DNA of 16,121 bases from DATMNI01 sp035570275 (GCA_035570275.1 DATMNI010000428.1:1-16121), one strand, 5' to 3'. Numbered from the stretch's first letter, positions 8,271 through 14,723 are shown. Made by a program: numbers and translations. Notes: generated from the letters alone by a model not told the origin.

Positions 8271-9982
8271 CGCGGCGCACGTTCCTGGGCGGGGCTATTC
8301 CGGGTAGTGCTTTTGTGGGCGGTGCTTTTCCCGGTAGTGCCGCGCCGCAGGCGCTTGCCGCCGCTGCGCCCGGCCTGGACTTCCGCCTGACCGACGTCAC
8401 AGCGGCCGCCGGCATCCAGTTCCACCACAACAGCGGCGCGTTCGGCGCCAGGTACCTGCCCGAGACCATGGGCCCCGGCTGCGCTTTTTTCGACTACGAT
8501 GCCGATGGCTGGCTCGACATTCTGCTGGTCAACGGCATGGGCTGGCCGGGTCACGCCTTGCCTGATCAAAGCCGCGACCGCACTACCATGCGGCTCTACC
8601 GCAACAACCGAAACGGCACCTTCACCGACGTCACCGAGCGCGCCGGCCTCGCGGTGGAAATGTACGGCATGGGCGTGGCCATCGGCGACTATAATAACGA
8701 TGGTTTTCCCGACCTCCTGGTTACGGCGGTCGGGCAGAACCGCCTTTTCCGGAACAACGGCCGCGGCCGATTTTTCGATGTCACCGATAAGGCCGGCATA
8801 GGAGGCCGCAGCGCCTTCAGCACCTCCGCCATCTGGTTCGATTTCGACCGCGACGGTCTCCTGGACCTGCTGGTATGCAACTATGTCAAGTGGTCCCCGG
8901 CGCACGACGTTTTTTGCAGCGTGGATGGCAAGCGCAAGTCGTACTGCACGCCCGAGGCGTATCACGGCGAAACCTGCTGGCTCTTTCGCAATCGCGGCAA
9001 CGGGATTTTTGAAGACGTTACCGCCAAGAGCGGCATCTTCGACAGCACATCGAAGTCGCTAGGTGTGGCCCTGCTGGATTACGACCGCGATGGCTGGCCC
9101 GACCTCCTGATCGCCAATGACACGCAGCCCAACAAACTCTACCGCAACCTGCGCAACGGCACCTTCGAAGACGTTGCCGTACGGGCGGGCGTGGCCTTCA
9201 GCGATGACGGCAAGGCCCGCGCCGGCATGGGCGTGGACGCCGCCGATTTCGACAACTCCGGCGCCGAGGGCATCGCCATCACCAACTTCGATAACGAAAT
9301 GACGGCCCTCTACCGGCCGGGCCGCGATGGCGCGTACAAAGACACGGCACAGGCCGCCGGCATCGGGCAGGCGTCCCGTTCCAGCCTGGGATTCGGCTGC
9401 GCGTTTCTGGATATCGACCTGGATGGGCGCCTGGACCTGGTCGCCGTGAACGGACACATCGATGAGACCGTCCGCCGCATTCACGGCAACGTGGGATACG
9501 CGCAGCCGCCGCACCTGTTCCTCAATGACGGCAAGGGCACGTTTCGCGACGTCGCCGCGCGGGCGGGCGCCGGTTTCGGTGCACCCAAGGTGGCCCGGGG
9601 CCTGGCATACGGCGATTTCGACCGCGATGGTTCGCTCGATCTCCTGATCACCACCAACCAGGGCGCGGCCTACCTCTATCGTAACGAGCAATTGTCCGGG
9701 CACCGAGGGCTGCGGCTGCGGCTGACAGGCACGAAATCGAATCGCGACGCTATCGGCGCGGTGGCGCGTGTCTTCGTTCCGGAGGGCGCGCAATTCCGCC
9801 GGGTCAAATCCGGTTCCAGCTACCTGTCGCAATCCGAACTTACCCTAACCTTCGGATTGGGCAAGCGTGAGACCGCCACCCGCCTGGTCATCGAGTGGCC
9901 CAGCGGCGCAGTGCAGGAGTTCAAGAATGTGCGGGCGGGGGCGTACCTGTGCACGGAGGGACAGGTGCTGGCGGCGGGGTGA
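8267..9982 (+). CDS. Tat-exported FG-GAP/ASPIC-UnbV (CRTAC1-type) propeller protein
   Basis: A 571-residue protein starting at GTG (8267), which overlaps the regulator stop as GTGA. This start is favoured because it exposes a twin-arginine motif, TRRTFLGG, followed by a weakly hydrophobic Ala/Gly stretch ending near LAAAAPG. Seven DxDxDG-type FG-GAP repeats follow: DYDADGWLD, DYNNDGFPD, DFDRDGLLD, DYDRDGWPD, DFDNSGAEG, DIDLDGRLD and DFDRDGSLD. These fit a seven-bladed, Ca-binding beta-propeller. The C-terminus (about 497-560) is an ASPIC/UnbV module (NRDAIGAVARVF, ending VIEWPSGAVQEF). Two cysteines lie near DVFCSVDGKRKSYC. The protein probably folds in the cytoplasm and acts in the periplasm or outside. 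Family function is undetermined. Placement in one operon with a two-component system suggests it is either the output or part of sensing. Confidence 0.92.
   Translation: MTRRTFLGGAIPGSAFVGGAFPGSAAPQALAAAAPGLDFRLTDVTAAAGIQFHHNSGAFGARYLPETMGPGCAFFDYDADGWLDILLVNGMGWPGHALPDQSRDRTTMRLYRNNRNGTFTDVTERAGLAVEMYGMGVAIGDYNNDGFPDLLVTAVGQNRLFRNNGRGRFFDVTDKAGIGGRSAFSTSAIWFDFDRDGLLDLLVCNYVKWSPAHDVFCSVDGKRKSYCTPEAYHGETCWLFRNRGNGIFEDVTAKSGIFDSTSKSLGVALLDYDRDGWPDLLIANDTQPNKLYRNLRNGTFEDVAVRAGVAFSDDGKARAGMGVDAADFDNSGAEGIAITNFDNEMTALYRPGRDGAYKDTAQAAGIGQASRSSLGFGCAFLDIDLDGRLDLVAVNGHIDETVRRIHGNVGYAQPPHLFLNDGKGTFRDVAARAGAGFGAPKVARGLAYGDFDRDGSLDLLITTNQGAAYLYRNEQLSGHRGLRLRLTGTKSNRDAIGAVARVFVPEGAQFRRVKSGSSYLSQSELTLTFGLGKRETATRLVIEWPSGAVQEFKNVRAGAYLCTEGQVLAAG
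8287..8346. repeat. 30-bp imperfect duplication within the Tat signal peptide
   Basis: 8287-8316 and 8317-8346 are imperfect copies, both containing GGTAGTGC and a T-rich run. They encode GGAIPGSAFV and GGAFPGSAAP, so the hydrophobic core of the signal peptide appears to have been lengthened by one in-frame duplication. Confidence 0.75.
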
Positions 9983-10037
9983 GCGGGGGCGAGGGCATCC
10001 TTGCCGGCGACGATTGTGCGCGAAGGAAAAGTTCTCT

Positions 10038-10443
10038 ATGACGCCAGAACAGTCGCGTCGCGATGAGGCTGGCCGCTGGCTTGCACAGGCACAGAAGGAC
10101 CTGAACGCCTGCACGCCTGCTGGCATCGCCGGAGCCTTCCCGATCGGTCTTCCGCAGTCAGCAGGCAGCTGAGAAGACGGCCAAGGCTTTCCTTGTATTT
10201 CACGACGTTCCATTCCGCAAGACACACGACCTGAACGAATTGGGCGACCAGTGCGTTGCGTTGGATTCGTCTCTTGTCCCTGTGTTCAAGGAGGCTGCCG
10301 ATCTCACCGACTATGCGGTGCTGTTCCGCTACTTGGATGCCCCGTGCGAACCGGACGAAGGTGAAGCGACGGTAGCGTTGGAGACTGCCGTCCGGGTTTT
10401 CCAAGGAGTCAGTGCGCTCCTCACACTACCAAGGCAAGGGTGA
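10038..10443 (+). pseudogene. HEPN-domain protein gene with a +1 frameshift
   Basis: From ATG at 10038 (with AAGGAAAAG upstream) the frame reads MTPEQSRRDEAGRWLAQAQK-DLNA and then runs to a stop about 25 codons later. Dropping the single T at 10110 joins it to the frame beginning GCA CGC CTG at 10111, which continues ARLLASPEPSRSVFRSQQ, AAEKTAKAFL, FRKTHDLNELGDQ and onward to TGA at 10441. The joined protein of about 134 residues matches the HEPN layout: W/A-rich first helix, QQAAEK motif, then KTHDL. HEPN proteins are often RNases or partners of MNT nucleotidyltransferases; no MNT gene is visible beside it. The start, ribosome site and both halves are intact, so the shift is recent or is a sequencing error. 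The RX4-6H-type catalytic motif is not clear to me. Confidence 0.7.
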
Positions 10444-10519
10444 GAGTCGGGTCAGAGGCCACGCCCGACATCGCGCCATACTTTGCGCGAATCACGGCGT
10501 TTGCGGTTAGCGTCCAGTT

Positions 10520-10641
10520 TTATCCAGCAAATCCGATGCCTTGTTCTTCGCCGAAGTACTCGATAAAGCTCGGGACGTTCTTCGTGAGGCTGCGCAGCAC
10601 GACCTCCAGCGGAATGCCAATCGCCTCTGCTTGTTCGTCTA
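10520..10641 (-). pseudogene. Short C-terminal-like remnant downstream of the PilZ gene
   Basis: On the minus strand, after the PilZ stop, a shifted frame encodes about 40 residues with natural-looking composition and codon use (GLDEQAEAIGIPLEVVLRSL, then VPSFIEYFGEEQ) ending in TAA at 10520. No convincing start or ribosome site precedes it, and upstream the frame only shadows the PilZ gene. It could be the tail of a gene truncated by rearrangement, or chance. I do not recognise the family. Confidence 0.22.
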
Positions 10642-10644
10642 GCC

Positions 10645-11073
10645 CTAGGCGCCGGCCTCGCTGCTCTTGAGCGATTCCTTGCGAATCCCCTCGGCCCAGC
10701 GCTCCAGCATGCCATCGCTGCGGGATACCGCCGCGGGCTGGAATGTTCGGGCTTGTGTTCGGAACTCGTACTTGTCGAGCGAGCAGACAGTCTTCTTCGG
10801 GGAACTGCGCAGCACACGTCCGAAGACGATCAGGCGCATGGGACAGGTTTGGTCCAACATGGCTGGCCAACTGATCGAAATCTCCACAAACGCACCCGGC
10901 TTCAACGGGTATCCGGTGGCGAAGGCCACGCCGCCACTTCCCAAATCGATCGTATGCCCCGTACCCGAGGCGATGGTGGCGCCATCTTCCAACATTTTGT
11001 AGCGTAATTCCCGCTGGATTCCAAAACGAAAATTGCTCCGACGTTCTTTTTTCTGGCTGGTGTTCGGTTCCAT
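10645..11073 (-). CDS. PilZ-domain protein
   Basis: A 142-residue protein from ATG at 11073, chosen over an upstream in-frame codon because GGAGGAG lies 10 bases before it and the family sequence begins here. The N-terminus has the RxxxR element of PilZ c-di-GMP receptors (R12-SNF-R16). The second element reads TIDLGSGGVAF, with Gly where the usual (D/N)xSxxG motif has Ser. Strands such as GAFVEISISWP and RLIVFGRVLRS fit the PilZ barrel, and a 40-residue tail follows. Members often regulate motility or surface structures on binding c-di-GMP; here binding is plausible but the Gly substitution leaves it open. It is transcribed alone on the minus strand. Confidence 0.85.
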   Translation of the reverse strand: MEPNTSQKKERRSNFRFGIQRELRYKMLEDGATIASGTGHTIDLGSGGVAFATGYPLKPGAFVEISISWPAMLDQTCPMRLIVFGRVLRSSPKKTVCSLDKYEFRTQARTFQPAAVSRSDGMLERWAEGIRKESLKSSEAGA

Positions 11074-11128
11074 TGTGGATCGTCTCCTCCGCCGATGCTC
11101 AAACCGTCTGATGCAGTTTGCTGCCCTA

Positions 11129-11150
11129 ATATTATTTATAATATAATCAA
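11129..11150 (-). promoter_or_regulatory. AT-rich palindromic promoter region of the PilZ gene
   Basis: In a GC-rich setting, 11129-11144 is the perfect dyad ATATTAT-TT-ATAATAT, which also supplies several TATAAT-like hexamers on both strands. It sits about 55-70 bases upstream of the PilZ start. I see a likely -10/operator region but cannot fix a -35 element. Confidence 0.4.
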
Positions 11151-11157
11151 TCATTTA

Positions 11158-11695
11158 CGAACCAGATGCCAAGCTCCTGTAAACCTCGTAGACACCCGGG
11201 TCGAACCCAGGGTATATACATAGTTTACAAATGAAAATGGAATTTTGTGTCGCGGTCTGACGGATTTAGCGTGACAAAAATCGGTCCCCATGAAACACCT
11301 GACGTTGGGGGCACCGGCCACCGCATGCCTCCTCAAAGTCCGGGCTGAAAAAGCCGGATTCATTCAGACAATGGCGCTTCGGGGCTGGGTGCTGGACCAA
11401 TGCTACTGGGCCAGTTCCGCTGCGATTACCTTTATGCGATGCCCAATCCGAGCACCACGCCGGCCTGGAGCGGTTGCGTGCCGGCGCGCGGTCTTCACGA
11501 ATGGTAGTTACATTCACGGGGCAAACGTTGCACCGGTGGGCACTGTGGACGGCGGCGGCCGGTTCCAGAGTCTCCCCCGGCTTGCCGCAGATAACCCGCC
11601 GCACGTTCTGCCCACTGTGACGGACGCTGGAACAAACGGCGGTTCCGCCGGCCAGTTGTTAACTGAGATTTTTCAATAATAAACCCACGTTTCTG
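11158..11695. other. Gene-free stretch between the PilZ gene and groES
   Basis: About 540 bases with only short open frames whose composition (Arg/Pro/Ser-rich, no recognisable motif) looks like non-coding shadow. Visible elements: a GGGTCGAACCC dyad at 11198-11208; AT-rich sequence around 11210-11245; a small hairpin GGCT-GAAAA-AGCC near 11343; and the dyad CAGTT-GTT-AACTG at 11653-11665 shortly upstream of the groES promoter. No CIRCE element, tRNA or insertion sequence was recognised. It may hold decayed coding DNA. Confidence 0.5.
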
Positions 11696-11701
11696 TATAA
11701 T
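11672..11701 (+). promoter_or_regulatory. groES promoter (strong -10, weak -35)
   Basis: A perfect TATAAT lies at 11696-11701. The -35 is poor (TCAATA or TTCAAT with 17-18 bp spacing). Transcription would begin at about 11708-11709, at or next to the ATG, implying a leaderless or near-leaderless groES message. Confidence 0.5.
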
Positions 11702-11708
11702 TGAAGAC

Positions 11709-11996
11709 ATGGATTTTCGACCTCTACATGATCGCGTGCTGGTAAAACGGCTGGATGAAGGTGAACAGAAGCAGGGTGGGATCATCATTCCCGACACCGC
11801 AAAGGAGAAACCGCAACAGGCTGAGGTCAAGGCCGTGGGCAATGGCAAGCTGTTGGAATCCGGCGAGCGCGTGGCGCTCGACGTGAAGCCCGGCGACCGA
11901 ATTCTGTTCGGCAAGTACACGGGCGCCGATATCAAGGTGGATGGCGACGAGTACCTGATCCTGCGCGAAGACGAGATTCTCGGGGTCTTGGAATAG
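11709..11996 (+). CDS. groES: Co-chaperonin GroES
   Basis: A complete 95-residue GroES, the heptameric lid of the GroEL folding chamber in the cytoplasm. It shows the family start FRPLHDRVLVKRL, a mobile loop GEQKQGGIIIPDTAKEKPQQ, then KPGDRILFGKYTG and the C-terminal DEYLILREDEILGVLE. Length and all landmark positions are normal. The usual partner groEL does not follow; the next gene is a Skp-like chaperone, so groEL must lie elsewhere. No CIRCE inverted repeat is seen upstream. A perfect -10 ends 7 bases before the ATG with no clear Shine-Dalgarno sequence. Its stop codon lies inside the first unit of an 18-bp tandem array. Confidence 0.97.
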   Translation: MDFRPLHDRVLVKRLDEGEQKQGGIIIPDTAKEKPQQAEVKAVGNGKLLESGERVALDVKPGDRILFGKYTGADIKVDGDEYLILREDEILGVLE

Positions 11997-12068
11997 GCTC
12001 GGGGTTTGGATAGGGCTCGGGGTTTGGACAGGGCCCGGGGCCTGAATAGGGCTCGGGGCCTGGATAGG
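11979..12068. repeat. 18-bp tandem array built from the groES stop region
   Basis: Successive units begin at 11979 (19 bp, containing the last groES codons and TAG), 11998, 12016, 12034 and 12052 (17 bp), with consensus CTCGGGGTTTGGATAGGG. A degenerate trace continues to about 12082. The first unit is coding, so the array seems to be a reiteration of the groES 3' end. In the groES frame the units read ARGLDR, with differences mostly at synonymous positions, and the frame stays open to TAA at 12081. Confidence 0.9.
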
Positions 12069-12113
12069 TCTAGGTTAGTCTAAGTGATCATACATTCAAT
12101 CAGGAGTTGCTCC

Positions 12114-12656
12114 ATGTCTTTCCGGACGGGGCTTAGGCCGTTGCTGGCCTGCTGCGCCCTTTTAGCAATCAGCCAGGCCGCACCGGCCCAGACCAAGGTG
12201 GCAGTTATCAATTTGCAGCGTGCCGTTCTGGAATCGGCCGAAATTAAAGCCGCTTCAGACGCCATGAGTGCTAAGTACAAGCCGCGGGTGGCGGAGATTG
12301 AACAGCTCAACAAAGAGATCAGCGCCCTGGCTTCGAATCTCCAGAGTAACGCCGGAAAACTCACCGAGCAAGCTCAGACCGATATGAACCAGCAGGCGCA
12401 GCGGAAGCAGCGCGACGTGCAGCGCAAACAGGACGACCTGCAGGCCGATGTGGACCGTGAGCGCAACGAGATTCTGCAAAGGAGCTCCGTCAAGATGAGC
12501 GCCGTGGTCAAGAAACTTGCCGAAGCGAAGGGCCTCGATATCGTGGTCGACGCGCCGTACGCGGTGTACTTCAAGGAAGCTCTGGAAATTACCGCCGAGG
12601 CCATCGCCGCCTACGACAAAGAGAATCCGGCCGCCGCGGCGGGCAAGGCCAAGTGA
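12114..12656 (+). CDS. Skp/OmpH-family periplasmic chaperone
   Basis: A 180-residue protein from ATG at 12114 with AGGAG at 12101; a GTG at 12084 is in frame but would spoil the signal peptide. Residues 1-24 form a Sec signal (RPLLACCALLAISQAAPAQ). The mature part begins TKVAVINLQRAVLESAE, the characteristic beta strand of OmpH/Skp proteins. It continues through a long Gln/Lys/Asp-rich coiled coil (about 50-130) and ends with LDIVVDAPYAVYFKEALEIT. Skp trimers hold unfolded outer-membrane proteins in the periplasm, and this role is likely here. It sits between groES and an unknown membrane protein, with 18-bp tandem arrays on both sides. Skp genes more usually neighbour bamA or lpxD, so this location is unusual. 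Confidence 0.9.
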   Translation: MSFRTGLRPLLACCALLAISQAAPAQTKVAVINLQRAVLESAEIKAASDAMSAKYKPRVAEIEQLNKEISALASNLQSNAGKLTEQAQTDMNQQAQRKQRDVQRKQDDLQADVDRERNEILQRSSVKMSAVVKKLAEAKGLDIVVDAPYAVYFKEALEITAEAIAAYDKENPAAAAGKAK

Positions 12657-12665
12657 GACATAACC

Positions 12666-12719
12666 AGACCAGGGGATCGCAGTAGCTCAGGAGATCGCAC
12701 TAGACCAGGAGATCGTACC
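12666..12719. repeat. Second 18-bp tandem array, three units
   Basis: Units at 12666-12683, 12684-12701 and 12702-12719 follow AGACCAGGAGATCGCACT with a few differences. Each carries an AGG(A/G)GA purine block. The array fills the gap between the Skp-like gene and the next start at 12729. The sequence is unrelated to the groES array but the period is the same. In the frame of the Skp-like gene no stop occurs between its TGA and the next ATG, which is in the same frame. Confidence 0.88.
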
Positions 12720-12728
12720 AGAGACGAC

Positions 12729-13223
12729 ATGGCCGGTTATTTGGATCAATACGGCGCCGGTGATGCGCGGCGCGAAAAGATCATCAGGATCCTGTTGTTC
12801 TCCGTGGTAGCGCTGGTGGCGGCCGATGGCGTCGGTGGCGTTCTCGCCTTCATGTTTCACAATTATCGCGAGGAGGGCCTGGTTCGCCAGTTCTTCAACC
12901 GGCTGTCATCGCACGACTATAAGGCCGCGTATGCCTTGTTCGGCTGCACGGACGCAAAACCGTGCCGTGATTACGCGGTCGACCAATTCATGGCCGACTG
13001 GGGCCCTGCCAGCGGCCGCAACGACACCTCGAATTTTCGCGTGTCGGGAAGCCGCTCCTGCGGTTCCGGCGTCATTCTGACGGTGGATTTTGGCAAGAAT
13101 CAACAGGAACGGCTCTGGGTGGAGCGTCAGAATTCCACCGTCGGCTTTTCCCCGTTCGCCGTATGCCCGGATGGCCCCCGACCTTTTTGGCTATGGCCTT
13201 TCTGGCCCTTTTGGGCTTTTTAA
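12729..13223 (+). CDS. Membrane-anchored protein of unknown function with Trp/Phe/Pro tail
   Basis: A 164-residue protein I do not recognise. A basic N-terminus is followed by one hydrophobic segment at about 20-43 (IRILLFSVVALVAADGVGGV), then a soluble domain beginning VRQFFNRLSSHDYKAAYALF, which recalls NTF2-like/DUF4878-type folds. Cysteines occur in FGCTDAKPCRDY, SRSCGSG and FAVCPDG, so disulfides outside the cytoplasm are possible. The last 14 residues are PFWLWPFWPFWAF-like, encoded by a 9-bp repeat. The start ATG follows the 18-bp array; the nearest strong AGGAGA is 16 bases upstream, inside the last repeat. It probably shares a transcript with the Skp-like gene. Coding appears genuine from its codon use and composition. 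Confidence 0.75.
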   Translation: MAGYLDQYGAGDARREKIIRILLFSVVALVAADGVGGVLAFMFHNYREEGLVRQFFNRLSSHDYKAAYALFGCTDAKPCRDYAVDQFMADWGPASGRNDTSNFRVSGSRSCGSGVILTVDFGKNQQERLWVERQNSTVGFSPFAVCPDGPRPFWLWPFWPFWAF

Positions 13224-13245
13224 CCTTTCCAGGTTCTGTTAGAAT
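13217..13245 (+). promoter_or_regulatory. Possible promoter for citrate synthase
   Basis: TAGAAT at 13240-13245 is a good -10, but the element 17 bp upstream (TTTTTA, 13217-13222) is a weak -35. It would give a leader of about 20 nt before the ATG at 13270. Confidence 0.3.
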
Positions 13246-13269
13246 CTTATCTCAAAGGCGGCGAGCACG

Positions 13270-14391
13270 ATGGGAACGATGGCAGCAGGTCTGGAAGGCG
13301 TCATTGCCGGCGAGTCGGAGATTTGTTATATCGACGGATACCTGGGAATCCTCAGCTACCGCGGCTACAACATTCACACCCTGGCGGACCACGCCGGCTT
13401 CGAGGAAGTGGTTTTCCTGCTCTGGAACGGGCGGCTGCCCCAGCAGGCCGAGCTTGACCAGCTTAAGAAAGACCTGGTGGCCAACCGCGGCCTCCCGGCG
13501 CCGGTCCAGGAATTCCTGGGCGATGCGGCAAACGGCAACACCATGGACGTGCTTCGCACCGCAGTCTCCATGCTCTCGCTGTACGATTCCGAAGCGCAGG
13601 ACATGTCGACGGAAGCCAACCACCGCAAAGCCGTCCGCCTGATGGCCAAGACCGCCGATATCGTCACCACTTTCGATCGCCTGCGCACCGGCAAACCGGT
13701 GATTGCGGGCGATCCAGACCTTGGCTTGGCGGCGAATTTTCTCTATACGCTCACCGGCAACCGGCCCGACGATGTGATGGAACACGCCTTCGATGTCGCC
13801 TTGACGTTGCACGCCGATCACGAACTGAATGCCTCGACGTTCGCCGCCCGGGTGGTGGCCGCCACACTGTCGGACATCTACTCGGCGATCACCGCCGGCA
13901 TCGGGGCGCTGAAGGGACCGCTTCACGGAGGCGCCAACCAGGACGTAATCAAGTGGCTGCTCAGCCTGGGCGACCAGGAATCGGCTGTCCAGGCGGTGCA
14001 GAACACACTGGCCCGCAAGGTGAAGATTCCCGGTTTCGGTCACAGGGTCTATCGCACGGAAGATCCGCGCGCCACGCACCTGCGGGTGCTTTCCAAGGAA
14101 TTGGGCAAGCGCACCGGCCAGGAAAAACTCTACCGGCTTTCCCTGGCGATGGAAACCACCGTCAAAGAGTCTAAAGGCCTGCTTCCGAACGTCGACTTCT
14201 ATTCGGCTTCGGCTTACTACTCGCTGGGCATCCCGGTGGACCTTTACACGCCGATTTTCGCGGTGAGCCGCATGGCTGGCTGGACGGCCCACGCCCTGGA
14301 ACAGTACCGGAACAACCGCCTGATCCGCCCGCGCGCCGATTACAAGGGGAAGCCGGACGGCCAGCCGTGGGTTCCAATTGGGGCTCGCTAA
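13270..14391 (+). CDS. gltA: Citrate synthase
   Basis: A 373-residue enzyme condensing acetyl-CoA and oxaloacetate to citrate at the entry of the TCA cycle. The catalytic triad is visible: H219 in GPLHGGAN, H258 in PGFGHRVYRTEDPRA and D309 in LPNVDFYSA. LHADHELNAS (181-190) and the arginines of VSRMAGWTAH and RPRADY complete the substrate site. The length fits the shorter type II class of Gram-positive/archaeal style (citZ/2-methylcitrate synthase-like) rather than the allosteric proteobacterial form of about 430 residues. A 2-methylcitrate role cannot be excluded from sequence; no prp genes are nearby. Start ATG at 13270 is preceded by a GGCGGCGAG purine tract; M4 is an alternative. Confidence 0.95.
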   Translation: MGTMAAGLEGVIAGESEICYIDGYLGILSYRGYNIHTLADHAGFEEVVFLLWNGRLPQQAELDQLKKDLVANRGLPAPVQEFLGDAANGNTMDVLRTAVSMLSLYDSEAQDMSTEANHRKAVRLMAKTADIVTTFDRLRTGKPVIAGDPDLGLAANFLYTLTGNRPDDVMEHAFDVALTLHADHELNASTFAARVVAATLSDIYSAITAGIGALKGPLHGGANQDVIKWLLSLGDQESAVQAVQNTLARKVKIPGFGHRVYRTEDPRATHLRVLSKELGKRTGQEKLYRLSLAMETTVKESKGLLPNVDFYSASAYYSLGIPVDLYTPIFAVSRMAGWTAHALEQYRNNRLIRPRADYKGKPDGQPWVPIGAR

Positions 14392-14412
14392 ACCCAGAAG
14401 AATATGGCCCCA

Positions 14413-14454
14413 AAATAGAGCTGCCCAGATAAAGCTGCGAAGATAAAGCCATGG
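14413..14454. repeat. 14-bp tandem repeat running into a start codon
   Basis: AAATAGAGCTGCCC (14413), AGATAAAGCTGCGA (14427) and AGATAAAGCCATGG (14441) are three degenerate units of 14 bp. They fill the gap after citrate synthase, and the last unit contains the ATG of the zinc-ribbon gene at 14451. Confidence 0.75.
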
Positions 14455-14723
14455 ACGAGCGCGCCTACTACACCGAATCGCAGACCACCAAGCCGGCAAC
14501 CCTCAACTGCCCGTACTGCCACTCCGCCGAGACCTACGAACTGCACTGGGCCGTCCGCACGAAGAAGGACCGCCTCCCGGGCGGCGCCGACGAACGCGAC
14601 CGCGCCAAGTTCCAAAAGGCCCAAAGCTACATGGTCCTTCTGGACGACAAAGTGGCCTGCAAGAACCTCCGCTGCCGCAAGCGCTTCGATATCTCCGGCG
14701 TCAAGACAATGGCGTTCATCTAG
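14451..14723 (+). CDS. Small zinc-ribbon-like protein of unknown function
   Basis: A 90-residue protein with two Cys pairs: CPYC at 20-23 and CKNLRC at 70-75, the latter followed by RKRFDISGVKTMAFI. Two separated cysteine knuckles of this sort usually bind one zinc ion, although the second pair has CX4C spacing rather than CX2C. The central part is charged and soluble (KKDRLPGGADERDRAKF). No signal or membrane segment is present, so it is probably cytoplasmic. It follows citrate synthase after 59 bp of repeat-filled sequence and may be co-transcribed. I do not recognise a named family and propose no function beyond metal binding. Confidence 0.75.
   Translation: MDERAYYTESQTTKPATLNCPYCHSAETYELHWAVRTKKDRLPGGADERDRAKFQKAQSYMVLLDDKVACKNLRCRKRFDISGVKTMAFI

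Noticed and set aside
11191..11215. GGGTTCGACCC on the minus strand, resembling a tRNA T-arm
   Set aside because: The loop is too short for a standard T-arm and no acceptor or anticodon stem could be paired around it.
11290..11679. A 129-codon plus-strand open frame before groES
   Set aside because: No ribosome site, no motif and non-coding composition; it also runs over the groES promoter region.
12084..12086. GTG as start of the Skp-like gene
   Set aside because: It would add residues ahead of the signal peptide, whereas the ATG at 12114 has AGGAG at a normal distance.
11979..12719. Possible CRISPR array from regularly repeated units
   Set aside because: The copies are directly adjacent without spacers, are degenerate, and no cas gene is nearby.
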